This document shows, piece after piece, positions 20,936 through 31,034 of a DNA stretch of 64,000 nt. Both the position numbers and the translations under genes were made by a program. Origin of the DNA: Durusdinium trenchii. Its lineage: Eukaryota > Sar > Dinophyceae > Suessiales > Symbiodiniaceae. The DNA is taken from assembly GCA_963970005.1 (NCBI GenBank), contig CAXAMN010015469.1, forward strand, positions 1 to 64,000. The letters are read 5' to 3'. Each line of letters starts with the position of its first letter. Within the stretch, counting starts at the first letter, position 1. The notes under the pieces are model-generated. The model ran no database searches. It was given only the letters and a program-made list of their open reading frames with translations, and had not been told where the DNA came from.

Positions 20936-21818
20936 GTTTGCTCCACACAAGGGAGCGTTGATGCAACGCAGCCTCTCTGCAAAGCCGTGTGGCGCAATCT
21001 GACCACATCGCTGCGCACCACCCGAATCACCCACTTCCCCATGGGCCCCCCCTTTCACCAGCACCACTCGCGCGATCCACGTACTGGGTCTTTACGGAAG
21101 CTTCTCCTCCAATTTTCAACAAAAATAATCCCCTTGACTGGCCAAGGCAGCTTGTGCATGGAACTGCCCACCTCGGACAGTTTGCCATGGTTTCATGACG
21201 GAGCCGTCCTGCAGTTTGCAGGGGCCGAAAAGCAATCCACGGCTCAAAAAACCACCGTGGCCGTTGCCCCGACGCCAACAAGGCCTACCAAATTCTTAGT
21301 GAAAGTCACGGAACCCAAGCTTTCACGAGGACCAGGTCCTGTCTCGCTTCGGGCCGGTTGACACACGTATACTCCCGGTCCTGGGTTCCAAGGAAGGTGC
21401 CTTTGGTCCATTGGGTTTCGAATTTGTGACCTCTCTTGAGGCATTCAACTGCTTCCCCAAGTCATGGAATGGCAACCTTCCATTCTTTTCCTCGAAAGTC
21501 TCGAATATGTCGCCTTTCCGTCTGCAGTTTTGTTGAGCGGATAAACAGATTGTACACCGTCCAAACAAGTGACACATCGGTGCGGCATAGATGAAGAAAG
21601 TGCGAGAAAAATTGGTATGACATCGCGCTGCTGAAATCGATCACTGGCATTCCCTGTGGCCCAGCAGTTCGCGAAGAACCAACGATTGAAGAAACAAAAG
21701 CAGAAGACGAACACGAAGATGAAACAGATAGGACAAGAGACATCCAAAGCATAGAGGTGGCGTTGAAGAGCCAAACCCTAGAAGACAGAGAAAGGGTATA
21801 CTTACTAGCATCGACCCA

Positions 21819-22425
21819 GTGAGACCCGGGTGTGAGGAGAAAGTTCCACTGCCAGAAGAAATGGCAGCAGAAACACAAGACTGGTGGTATTACCATGACA
21901 TCCGTGGCAAGGAACTCCAACCTGACAGGTTAGAGAAAGCAAGACGAGATGAGATCGACATTTTCGTATCCAAAAGAACCAGGGTCATTGGAACTCGATT
22001 GGTTGATGTGAACAAACAAGATGAAACCAATCAGGCTTGGACGAATTGCTCGCAGCCATGCCGAGCTTAGCAGCATTGAAACCACTGCTTACACTTGATC
22101 ACAGTGGGAGAACGGCGAGGAAAGAAAAACAAACCAATCTTTTTGAAGGATTTTTGTAATTCGCCAAGGCAAGACCAAATGACTCCAGTAATCTGCCAAG
22201 GCAAGGCTGGATTTTGATTACCCGGGAGGCAGCCAGGAGCCACTGAAAGGCCATTTGGGCAGCGCAGGCGGCACCAGGAAACCATTCTGTGCTACAAGGG
22301 CCTTGAAAAACGGATTCTGTGCCACGATGGAAATTTAGTTGGAAGATTGGTGAGAAACTTGTACGGCACCAGAGATGCACCCTTGAACTGGGAACTGGCC
22401 ATCGCAGCAGTTCATGAAAAAAAAC
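21819..22425 (+). mobile_element. Ty1/copia-like reverse transcriptase relic
   Basis: The frame at 21819-22070 reads WWYYHDIRGKELQPDRLEKA, ARRDEIDIF, then IGTRLVDVNKQDETNQAW. This matches the start of the copia RT domain (W.D..G..L....V..AR..E, then GTRWVD.NKGD). After a degenerate 250 bp, GNLVGRLVRNLYGTRDAPLN followed by WE matches the copia box vcrL...LYGtr.Ap..We. The YVDD active site, integrase, gag and LTRs are not seen. It is a short, frameshifted remnant with no active function expected. Confidence 0.6.
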
Positions 22426-22562
22426 TAAATTGGTCCATGTTTTTATTGCCATCCAGCAAGAGAGAATCGAGTAGAAGTGCGTGGATTTTTTCCCCACACA
22501 CCTGTTTCCTCGCGGGTTCAGCCGCGCAGGCTTAGGCGGCTAGGCCGGGCACCTTCAGCGGT

Positions 22563-22593
22563 GCCATTTTGGCTCAAGCCATTTTGGCTCAAG
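22563..22593 (+). other. tandem relic of the dinoflagellate spliced leader
   Basis: 22563-22578 reads GCCATTTTGGCTCAAG, the last 16 bases of the 22-nt dinoflagellate spliced leader. 22579-22593 reads CCATTTTGGCTCAAG, a second copy beginning just after the internal AG of the leader. This is the pattern expected when a trans-spliced mRNA is reverse transcribed, inserted, transcribed and trans-spliced again at the AG within the old leader. It marks the downstream sequence as a retroposed mRNA and identifies the organism group. Confidence 0.85.
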
Positions 22594-23146
22594 TTTGCTG
22601 GTTTTAGCTTTGGGTCCTCGCCTTCTCGCCGCCGCGCTTCTCCGCGGCTGCATGGACGCGGGTTGGGTGACGGGGCACAGCACGTCGGTCCCTGACACGG
22701 TAGACCGGACTCGGGGGCTCGTGTTCCTCGCTTCGCGGCGCCCTCTTCGCGGGACTGCCTCGCCACCTGCCGCGGCCGCCGCTGCCTCGGCCCCCGTGCC
22801 CGCCGCTGCCTCGCAGCCGCGGCTGCCGCCTGCCGGCTGCGCCTGAGTGCCGCCTCCCCGCAGCAGGACGGCCTGCCGCTGCTACCTCTGGCGCTGCCCC
22901 GCAGCCGGCGTCTGGCCTGCTTGCTTTCGGCGCCTGAGCCCCGCCTCCTCGCTGAAGGGGCGCCCGCCCGCCGCGTCCGGTGCGCCTGCACCTACCGCTC
23001 CTGCGCCGCCGCCAGCCGCTGAAGCGCCGCGCTCGCGCTCCCGCTCCCCGCCGCGGCCCCGCAGCTACCGCTCCTCCAGCGGTTCGTCTACTGGGATGTC
23101 CCCTGAAGACCTGATTGTTTATCAGGAGTTACTAGAGAATTTATAA
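22594..23146 (+). pseudogene. GC-rich retroposed gene remnant (Ala/Pro-rich, RS-like C-terminus)
   Basis: The segment directly follows the spliced-leader relic and is strikingly GC-rich from about 22620 to 23090, unlike its AT-rich surroundings. Reading frames give Ala/Pro-rich sequence broken by stops. The last open part (22847-23146) ends in RSRSRSPPRPRSYRSSSGSS and MSPEDLIVYQELLENL. No known family was recognised. The absence of visible introns and the leader relic fit a processed retrogene that has decayed, though a short functional protein from the 3' frame cannot be excluded. Confidence 0.5.
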
Positions 23147-23149
23147 AGT

Positions 23150-23670
23150 TTATAGGACTTCGGACTTAGCCAAGTGGTTAAGTTGCGAGTGAAAAGCTAG
23201 CCACTTAGCAGGCTTGCTAACTGGTTAGCTAACTGGTTAACAGTTTATATTTATATGTAAAAAGCACCTTGGTCAGGTTTGTGTATTTTTTAATCAAAAA
23301 TTACACATTTACACAAAATTCACAGTGTCTCTGTACATCCTCCCTGATAGACATGCTTGTGAAGTCACTGTTTTCTGCTTCAATTGAACATATTGCAAAT
23401 ATGCCAACAAAAAACAATTTTGTGTGTTCATGTGAAAACCCTTTCAAGTGTGCCTTGGAATGTGAATCCATTGTCCAGTTTTTGGTGTTTCCAAACACAA
23501 CCAGAGTTAATCTCTATATTGGTGTTAGTGTAAAATATTTTGGTTTGGGTTCCAGGTGTAGTATGTAGGAGGATGGACATGGGTGCATTCTCCGTAAGAT
23601 TGGATCACTCATTGAGCTATTTGGAGAACACTCAGCTGGACTCTAAATTTGGTGAGTGCCAGTGGGATTG
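23150..23670. other. AT-rich noncoding stretch
   Basis: No gene recognised. It includes the short repeats TAACTGGTTAGCTAACTGGT near 23219 and a region of low complexity around 23290-23500. Confidence 0.4.
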
Positions 23671-23672
23671 GC

Positions 23673-23840
23673 CACCAGATGAATCCAGTAGCGTGGGGCA
23701 TAGCTACATTGGCCCAAATGGATTTCCAAATGGCACCTCCATGGGTTTCCAAATGGCACTTTGGTTGAGCCTGCCCACGCTATGATAGATCCCAGGACTT
23801 GATCCTTCGATTGGGCCAATCAGGCATCTGGCATTGGATC
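23673..23840 (-). repeat. partial second copy of a mobile-element exon
   Basis: This segment matches 31601-31697 in the same orientation: CCACCAGATG, ATCCAGT, TATGATAGATCCCA, GGACTTGATCCTT and ATTGGGCCAATCAGGCATC are shared in order. The copy here has about 65 extra bases containing an internal duplication (TTTCCAAATGGCAC twice). On the minus strand the shared part corresponds to MPDWPNERIKSF of the upstream ORF of the element. Confidence 0.7.
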
Positions 23841-23914
23841 ATCTGCAGATCCCCTCAAGAGCTGTTCTGTAGCTACTCCAATAAATGTCCACTGATTGAC
23901 ATGGATTGTTTTCA

Positions 23915-24250
23915 GGTGAGTATACTTTAAACACCAAAGCTTTTGATAATGAAAATGAACATACTTTACCATGCACTAGCATGAATCCATCTTTGGCATG
24001 ATTGGCCCTTGCATGGGACATGAAAACCACCCACATAAAGCCATCAGGCTTGCAACAAGTAGTCCATGACATGTTGGGTGAGTTATAGGTAAACTTTAAA
24101 GACCAAACGTCTTGATCATGCAAATGAACATATCTTACCATGAAGTAGCATGACTCTATCTGGCTGATCGGCCCTTGCAATGGGCATGAGAACAGCCCAC
24201 ATGAAGCCATCAGGCTTGCAACAAGTAGTCCATGGCATGTTATGTGAAAT
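23915..24250. repeat. tandem duplication with 166-bp period
   Basis: Two copies of a unit containing AAATGAACATA(C/T), CTTACCATG, AAGCCATCAGGCTTGCAACA and GTAGTCCATG lie 166 bases apart (for example CCATCAGGCTTGC at 24041 and 24207). They lie just downstream (minus sense) of the transposase segments and may be part of the element's 3' region. Confidence 0.6.
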
Positions 24251-24344
24251 CTATAGGTGCCAGGAGGACACTGGCAAGAACACATGCAAGAACACACTAG
24301 TAGCACCAGGATGTTTTGACACGTGCTGAAATGCGCTCTTTTGC

Positions 24345-25270
24345 TCACTTCATTTGAAGTGGCACAAGGATTCTGAAGTCCTTGTTTTCAAAGTGTGAAT
24401 GTGCAGTGGTGCAAGCCAAGGAAGAAGTATGCACAAACTTTGCAGTTTCATTCTGCCCAACAGTGGCAAAGCATCCAGTCTTGTCCACTTGAAGAACTTC
24501 AAGCATGGAAACCAAAGAGTAAGCAATGTTGTCAATGTCCACATGCATCCAGACTTGGCAAACTTGCAGGCTGTTGGTAGAACTGTGAAGGAAACAAAAA
24601 TCACCTTCGCTGCAAATACCTGCTGGTTGGAGGTGTGCCTGTGAAGAGCTGTGCACAATGGTGTCAGAGGGCAACCCAAAGGCATTTAACACAATGGCTT
24701 TCAAAGCCTTGCTTGCAGCACCTTTGTTGACAAGCCTTGCCTTCTCTGAAAAGAGGTTTGGTTCCTTCAGCTTGGCAAGGTCATGGCAAATAAGCTCTGA
24801 AAGTACATTTTTTTCAAAGGTCAACGTGTTGCTGATTGAAGTTGCATATCCTTAACAGGGTAAAGGTCAATGAAACCTGTGGTGTATAATAAGGACATTG
24901 ATTGAACATTGAACCAACACAGTAAACACTTTCTTGAAACAGCCAAGCATCGCTTTACAACCTTATGTTTTCTTTTTTGGACAAAACAGCTGGGAAGTTG
25001 CCCATGTTTTTGGAGATGAGTGCCGAAGTGAAGACACCAATGAAATTTGGTATGCATATTCTCTTTGAAACCACATGATATGCAAAGAGAAAGGAATGTG
25101 GTCACAGCTCTGTCAACCATAGCAGGGGTAATCTTGCCCATGGTTACCAGCTGGATCAGGTCAATGATGCCTGCAAGTGCAAGGAGCACCTTGCACTTGT
25201 CCTTTGTAGATTGCTCTGCATGGCAATCTGCATAAGAAAATGCCCAAAGACACCCAAAAGACCTATAGCT
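24345..25270 (-). pseudogene. C-terminal continuation of the transposase, out of frame
   Basis: Minus-strand segments continue the core ORF after frame changes: EAIGLLGVFGHFLMQIAMQS (about 25255-25196), then LALAGIIDLIQLVTMGKITP, KFHWCLHFGTHLQKHGQLPS, CFVQKRKHKVVKR (25189 down to about 24930), then LNAFGLPSDTIVHSSSQAHL to 24345. The K.H....H.....G.L stretch resembles the segment preceding the catalytic Glu in CACTA/Plavaka enzymes. Here the residues around it read VQKRKHK, so the expected Glu may be replaced. It is either degenerate or interrupted by introns. Confidence 0.45.
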
Positions 25271-26506
25271 TCAGATGCAGTACATTTGAAAGTGGATGCC
25301 TTCACACTTGCAACCTGTTTTTTTGGAGAACAAAGATGCCAAAGGTGTTGTGTTTGACTTTGGCAGGACCCAGGTTCCCAGGCATTGCTCAATGATGGGG
25401 TACACGTTGCCAAAAATACCATCAAGATCCACCAGCAACAAATACATAATTGTTTGGAAAATGCCCGTGACCAAGAAACAATGCATCCAGTCATGTATGA
25501 ACTGAGAAATTGGGAGAACATCTTGGGACAAACTCTTGCAGTGGAGTAAACCATGGACACTGTAGTTGAATCCAACAGCTTGCTGCCGCAAAGCAAAGTC
25601 TCCTTTGTTAAGAGTTGCCTTTTTCTTTTCAAGTCTTGATATTGTTTCAGCAATGTCTTGGTCAGTGGATTGCTGAATCCTTGTGAGGTCCCATTCATCT
25701 GCCACTAGGGTGTTGGATCCATCTTCTTGTAGTAAGCCAGACTTTGAAGTAACTAAATTTCCGCAAAATATGCAGAACTTTGTTCCTGCACCACCTTTGA
25801 TATTGAATATGTACTTGTGCGCAGATCCACCTTGTAAGAATGCACCCAGTGTATAAAATATTCTAATTGAACATCCTCCCTGATCTTTCAACAAGAACCC
25901 TGCTTCATTGGGATTGCAGGAATCTGGGTGCAGGATGCAATTCAAAATAAATTGTGTCACTTGGGACATCCCAGCCTCAAGTTCCCCAACAAAACTTGAT
26001 CTGCAAGCCATGATGCAAAACCATGCCTCTTCTTTGCTGAGGGCAACTGCACCAAATTCCATAAATGAAATGTATATGCATTGGACTTTTCTGCTAACAT
26101 CTGCACTTAACACATTTCCTGGTACCACCTCATCGCTGTAAAATATAATTTTCCAGGGCTTTTGCGCAGTGCATGGGTGTTGGGACAGTGTCCTGGCCAC
26201 CAACTCTTGCATTCCACCACCTTGTTGATATGCAGCTTGTAACATTGTGAGAAAGTTCACAAACAATAATGACTTCTCTGTACCATCCTTGCAAACAACA
26301 TTGGCAGTACTCAGCATGGGTCCATATGCATTGTAACCTTTCACTGTGTAGTCCCTGGCTTCAGCCACATGTTTCCTGGAATTTAGGTCAGGCAGACCAT
26401 TGAGTTCAATGTCTTGAATCACTTCTGAGAGCGCACTTGCTGTGATCTGAGGATTGTTTCTCCTCAGGTCTTCCAACCTTCTAAGTTTGGAAGCCCTAGC
26501 ATCCAT
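25271..26506 (-). CDS. DDE-type transposase-like protein (core)
   Basis: A 411-residue frame with features of the CACTA/Plavaka-KDZ-like transposase group. An acidic strand motif IIFYSDEVVPGN (Asp125) is a candidate first catalytic Asp. IKGGAGTKFCIFCGN (Cys245, Cys248) resembles the G-rich CxxC insert of such transposases. FIHDWMHCFLVTGIF (Asp339) fits the D.MH.....G motif that carries the second Asp. The frame ends at 25271, but coherent sequence continues in other registers down to 24345, so the true protein was longer. The family assignment rests on motif recognition only. An active copy would cut and move DNA; this one is probably frameshifted. Confidence 0.55.
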   Translation of the reverse strand: MDARASKLRRLEDLRRNNPQITASALSEVIQDIELNGLPDLNSRKHVAEARDYTVKGYNAYGPMLSTANVVCKDGTEKSLLFVNFLTMLQAAYQQGGGMQELVARTLSQHPCTAQKPWKIIFYSDEVVPGNVLSADVSRKVQCIYISFMEFGAVALSKEEAWFCIMACRSSFVGELEAGMSQVTQFILNCILHPDSCNPNEAGFLLKDQGGCSIRIFYTLGAFLQGGSAHKYIFNIKGGAGTKFCIFCGNLVTSKSGLLQEDGSNTLVADEWDLTRIQQSTDQDIAETISRLEKKKATLNKGDFALRQQAVGFNYSVHGLLHCKSLSQDVLPISQFIHDWMHCFLVTGIFQTIMYLLLVDLDGIFGNVYPIIEQCLGTWVLPKSNTTPLASLFSKKTGCKCEGIHFQMYCI

Positions 26507-27028
26507 GGCAGAGAATGCTGAATGTGTAGCTTAAAGCATGGTATGCCATGACAAGGTGGTGCATGTAACATTTGAAAATGCCAACACCTTGTGTTACTGT
26601 CTTCTATAACCTTCACAAAACACATGATGTGAGGCCTTGTGGTGCTATAGCACATGATAATGCAATTGACATGAACACAAACCACAAGCTTGGAGGCTTA
26701 GCGCACGATTGCATGTGCATGTTGTGAACAGGATGACACAGCAACAACTGTGAGCCACCAACACTAAGTGCCAACTTAAACCAATTGACATACACTGCTT
26801 GACAAACGTGATTGCAGTTCTAGTCATAGAGTTATAGTTGGTAAGCTTGTGATATTGGCACAAACATGAAAACATTATGAATGACACATGCAATGTATTC
26901 CAAACACATAGTGAATGACTGCATGAAAGAAGCTTGGGCTTGATAAATGATGTAGCCATGCGCATAAGCATGAAAGCTCTAGCAGTCAGTCTTTTCACAG
27001 CAAATCATGTGTACTGTCTTTGTAATCA

Positions 27029-27432
27029 CTACACAGGCCTTGTTAGTCCAAACTTCATGTACAAACTGTCTAGCGCATCATCCACATCGCTGCTATCAAG
27101 TCTGTGAACTGTTTGAAGTCTAAGGACATAGTCTTCGGCAGAAAGCCTCAGATTGAAAGCACTCATACACAGTAGGCACCCCTTCAAAAACCATGTGTGA
27201 AACGACCTTGCCACAACAAAACTGTATATTCAACATCTGTTTGATTTGTTCATCCATGTCCACCCTGAGCTGTAAAGAGATACTCTCCACATCCTTCCTC
27301 CACAGGCCCTCCAATACTCCATCAGAAAAATGCGCCATGAGTCCAACCCTTGGGCAGGGCAGGTGGCTCTCCTGCCAGGAGTGCAAGGATTTCAGGCAGC
27401 GTTGGTATTTTGAACAATATAGGTGCTGCATT
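27029..27432 (-). pseudogene. mobile-element coding segments of unknown function
   Basis: Three short coherent pieces in different registers: APILFKIPTLPEILALLAGE (about 27430-27370), SDGVLEGLWRKDVESISLQL and MLNIQFCCGKVVSHM (about 27335-27190), and AEDYVLRLQTVHRLDSSDVD with DSLYMKFGLTRPV (about 27160-27029). They appear to be exons or frameshifted parts of the same element gene. No family recognised. Confidence 0.35.
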
Positions 27433-27725
27433 CCATGACATGGACATGTACCTTTTGATGTGTGTAATGCATTGTACATGCCACTCAAAAGCAACAGACT
27501 TGCTAGGCATCAGTTGGAAAAGCTTTACATGAAAGCTGCAAAGCCAATGGTATGCAATGCAAAAGCCAAAGTCTCATGATACAAGCTAGTCAGCTATCAT
27601 AAAAACCATGAAGCCATGAGAAATGTTGCGTGAGAGATGCTGCGCACATGTTTTGCCAACACATCACTCCAAGGTTTTTATGTGACTCTATACCCCTTTG
27701 CAAACTTGGCTAAATGGATGTGAAT

Positions 27726-28331
27726 CTACCCCTTTGGAAACCTAGCCAAATAGGCAGCCTTTGCCTCATGCAGGGCCAGGCTACCAAAAGCTTTGGCCTC
27801 CTCTTCACTTGCACCAGCATCTGCAGCCCTTTGCCTGGCCAGCTTGTAGTGCTTGGAGGTCCAGCTATTCAATTTGCCATCCCACCTGTCCTCAGGCTCC
27901 CCTGAAGTATAGGACATCCCAGCTCTCACAGTCTTTTCCATTTCAGCAGCAGTCCTTTTGCTTTGCCTGCCCCCAGCTTTGGCTTTGGCTTTGGGTGCAG
28001 GAGTGACCTCTGACTGCTTGGGGTCTTCTGCTTTGGTGGCATCAGGCGAAGTAAGCTTTGCTTTGGCCTTTGCTTTGCCTTTGGCCTTTGCCTTTGGCTT
28101 GCATGCAGCCTTGGCTGAGGCCTTGGCTGATGCCTTGGCTGCTGCTTGCCTATTTTTCAAAGCAGCAAAGGCAGCCTCTTCAACATTCCTGCCATCTGAG
28201 TGCTGAGAGTCACCCTGGAGTGGCAAGGGGTGCTTAGCTCGAGAGGTGGTCTCTGCCTGGGATTGCTCAAGGGATTCCTGCTTGTTTGGATCTTCAAAAG
28301 ACTGGCCACACCTGAGCTCAGGGCTGAACAT
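27726..28331 (-). CDS. Lys/Ala-rich basic protein of the mobile element
   Basis: A 201-residue frame. Residues about 55-125 are a low-complexity basic tract (repeats of KAKAKAK and SAKASAKA), likely DNA-binding. The C-terminal 70 residues are better ordered: EPEDRWDGKLNSWTSKHYKL, ARQRAADAGASEEEAKAF, LHEAKAAYLARFPKG. No family recognised. It starts 2 bases after the stop of the upstream minus-strand frame, in a different register, so the two may be one protein joined by splicing or a frameshift. Confidence 0.45.
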   Translation of the reverse strand: MFSPELRCGQSFEDPNKQESLEQSQAETTSRAKHPLPLQGDSQHSDGRNVEEAAFAALKNRQAAAKASAKASAKAACKPKAKAKGKAKAKAKLTSPDATKAEDPKQSEVTPAPKAKAKAGGRQSKRTAAEMEKTVRAGMSYTSGEPEDRWDGKLNSWTSKHYKLARQRAADAGASEEEAKAFGSLALHEAKAAYLARFPKG

Positions 28332-28333
28332 CC

Positions 28334-29266
28334 TTAAGAGCTAGAGGAGTTTGCTTGGGAGTCTGTGGGGGGCCCCAGTGTCACCATTGGCAACAGCCAA
28401 TGTGGAGGAGACCCTTGACCATAATGTCGACCTTGTCCATGCGTGAAAGTACCAGCCATGTGAAGCAGGGTCTCAGGCTGTGGCTGGGATTGGGGCTGGG
28501 TAGGTGCAGGTGCTGGTGTGTTTGTCTGTGACTTTCTGATCTCCTTGTTTGTATCCCTCAGGATCACCATATGGAGCATCTTACTATACTCTGCTGGAAC
28601 AAACCCAGATGGACTGGTTCCTCCTGAATATGCTTTTGGAAGCACAACAGGAGACAGAGCCTGAGGCTCTTCAGGATATGCAAACACAAAGGGAATGTCA
28701 GGCCCTGTGCAAGCCTTGCTGATGAAGGCAAGCTTCACATCCTGCGCCGTCTGATACTTTGCTAAGGCACCAGGCAAAGTAGACAAAGAACAGAAAAGAC
28801 AGGCTGTCGCAGACTTGACCGACTTCTCTGACAAAGTCTTGAGGCCCAGCTGAACCAATCTTCCCACCAAAGTGTTGATCTTCTCATGGTAGTTCTGGCC
28901 AGTCAGGACAGTATTCCATTCCTCCTTGGTGAGGTACTTAGGCAATGAAATTGTTTGTGGCTTCAAGGCCACTTGGGGCCCTTGTGTTTGTGCAGGCTTT
29001 GTCAAAGTCTGGTCAACCTGCTCTTTCAAGGTGTTCTTCATGGTAACACTGAATGATGAGCTCTCATCAATTTGCTCGTACAGTAACAAGCTGTCTGCAG
29101 GAGACAAAGACGCAGCGTCGATCTTTGACAGGATCCCTTTTTGCATGGAAGTCTGAAGGTCAGTGATTGACTCCCCAGCTTTCCTATGCCCCAGGAAAGC
29201 ATTGATATCAGCAATCTCCTTCTTGATGTCTTCCACAGTCCACATAGCCATCAAATGGCAGATCAA
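28334..29266 (-). CDS. mobile-element protein of unknown function
   Basis: A 310-residue frame. The N-terminal half is helical and charged (VEDIKKEIADINAFLGHRKA, LSPADSLLLYEQI). The central part includes SLPKYLTKEEWNTVLTGQNY, LVGRLVQLGLKTLSEKSVKS and PDIPFVFAYPEEPQALSP. The C-terminal 80 residues are rich in Pro, Gln and Thr and likely disordered. The first in-frame Met is used; a second lies six residues in. No enzyme motif is seen. Its neighbours suggest it is an accessory protein of the element. Confidence 0.45.
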   Translation of the reverse strand: MICHLMAMWTVEDIKKEIADINAFLGHRKAGESITDLQTSMQKGILSKIDAASLSPADSLLLYEQIDESSSFSVTMKNTLKEQVDQTLTKPAQTQGPQVALKPQTISLPKYLTKEEWNTVLTGQNYHEKINTLVGRLVQLGLKTLSEKSVKSATACLFCSLSTLPGALAKYQTAQDVKLAFISKACTGPDIPFVFAYPEEPQALSPVVLPKAYSGGTSPSGFVPAEYSKMLHMVILRDTNKEIRKSQTNTPAPAPTQPQSQPQPETLLHMAGTFTHGQGRHYGQGSPPHWLLPMVTLGPPTDSQANSSSS

Positions 29267-29389
29267 GTGCTACAAATGAATAGGTCTTGTCACAGTAAAA
29301 GCAAACAGCTACAATGATGCAATCACATGCAAAGGAAATAATGACACAGTGCTTTTCAGCTTAGTACAAGAATCATGCATGAATGAGAA

Positions 29390-29462
29390 TGAACATGTAC
29401 ATGAACCTGTACATGAACATGGACATGAACCTGTACATGAACATGAAGCTGTTCAGCTTGAC
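29390..29462. repeat. CATGAA/CCTGTA hexamer-type repeat
   Basis: ACATGAACCTGTACATGAAC-like units repeat about six times. Similar ACATGA strings are scattered through the AT-rich gaps of this element. Confidence 0.7.
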
Positions 29463-29668
29463 ATTGGACTCATGTCCATCTTACATGACATGAAACATGA
29501 GTGAGCTTGCTGCCTTAGTACTAATGCCATGGAAGCATTGTATGTCCAAGTAACATGAAAGCTTCTAGCTTTGTACTTAGACCATGCAACTAATATATGA
29601 ACTTGCAACATGAAAGCTCTTCAGCTGGGGACTCTGCCAATGGTCTTTTTTCGCAATGTGCTTTACAC

Positions 29669-30034
29669 TCAGGAATCAGACCTGTACCATCTAGACAATG
29701 CATGGCAGAAACATGTACAGGAGTCTTCACACTGTCTGTCATTGTACAAGCATCCTGACAAACAATTGACATATACTTGGCCATTTTGACCTCTCTTCAA
29801 TTTCATTGTGGTAGCACCACAGTAGACCTTTCTAGTAATTGTGTTGTACACAAAAGGAACCTTTTTGGTCTCTGCACCAAGACCTACCTCAATCCACTTC
29901 ACTATGTCCTTGCCCTTCTCATTGTCCTGGGGCAGCAAAGCCACTTCATCTTCTGGATCAGCAATGGGTAGTAGTGTAGATGAAGATGGTTGCTCATCCA
30001 CTAAAGTATCATCCACCACAGTCTCTTGACTCAT
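29669..30034 (-). CDS. mobile-element ORF or exon, unknown
   Basis: A 121-residue frame. An acidic N-terminal half (DTLVDEQPSSSTLLPIADPE) is followed by KWIEVGLGAETKKVPFVYNT, RKVYCGATTMKLKRGQNGQV and CLSGCLYNDRQCEDSCTCFC. The last part may be intron read-through: the sequence loses coherence after QVYVNC. No family recognised. It is in line with the other minus-strand frames. Confidence 0.35.
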   Translation of the reverse strand: MSQETVVDDTLVDEQPSSSTLLPIADPEDEVALLPQDNEKGKDIVKWIEVGLGAETKKVPFVYNTITRKVYCGATTMKLKRGQNGQVYVNCLSGCLYNDRQCEDSCTCFCHALSRWYRSDS

Positions 30035-31034
30035 GGCTTAACTGTGTACATTGACACACTAAGCAAACTATGAATAGAGTGCAAGCTGAAAAGCCTTATA
30101 TATGCATGCAACATAAACTCATGATGACAGCCAAAGGCTTCATAGAGAATGGTACCACCTCACTCAGTACATGCATCTCATGGAAGCCCTCACATGCATA
30201 TTGACTATACAAGTGGTTCAACTCCTTCATGAATATGAACATGAACATATATCAATGACTTGTACATTTTAACATGAAATGCATATCAGCCATGCACAGT
30301 TGACATAAAAGCATCATGCCTTAGATAGATACCATACAAGCTCTCATAGTGGACACTTGAAACTGAAAGCGCTCAGGCTCTAATTCTTTTTGTTCACACC
30401 CACAAGGCTTCAGCTACAAGAGCTGCTGTGCTAGCAACATATGCAGTCAAATTGAGTTTCAAAATATTGTGCGCGCACCCAATGAGCAAACATATAGAGT
30501 GTTGTTTGCCAACAAAGACTTCGTTGGGACATTGCACAATGATGGTTATGGTCAGCATTCAATACAATGTTTTTACATAAACTTATTAATGTGAGCTAGA
30601 GTTCATAATTATAGTATTTAATGGTAGCCTATTTGTTTTCACAATAAATATATGTTCTCATATTCAAAACAACATTGATCATGTTGCTTTCTATCATGCG
30701 CACAAAGGCAGGAAGCTAATCTCTTATCAAGTGGGTGGCTGCATTTTTTGAAAAGTTTTTGTGTCATCCATCTTCATAGCAGCCCTAGAACCTAACATGC
30801 TTCTTTGGAGCGGTCCATTGAAAAACATATTAATCCACACTCATGACATGACAGTCCTGGATTTGAATTCAGGTTCATGCTGAGCATCTGCTTCTAAAGA
30901 ACAAAACAGATACACTTTCATTGAACAAGTTCACTCATGGACATGACCATAGGTCTTCATGCAAAACATGGTTCACATGTTTCACATAAGTATATGCCAA
31001 AGTTCACATGACATGACATGCTACATGAATATGC
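30035..31034. other. AT-rich gap inside the mobile-element region
   Basis: No protein-like frame and no recognisable RNA gene in this 1 kb. The composition (many ACATGA strings) matches the other gaps of the element and suggests intron or spacer sequence. Confidence 0.5.

Noticed and set aside
23165..23200. tRNA-like A box (TTAGCCAAGTGGTTAAG)
   Set aside because: It fits the A-box consensus, but no B box, cloverleaf or terminator follows. At most a tRNA-derived SINE scrap.
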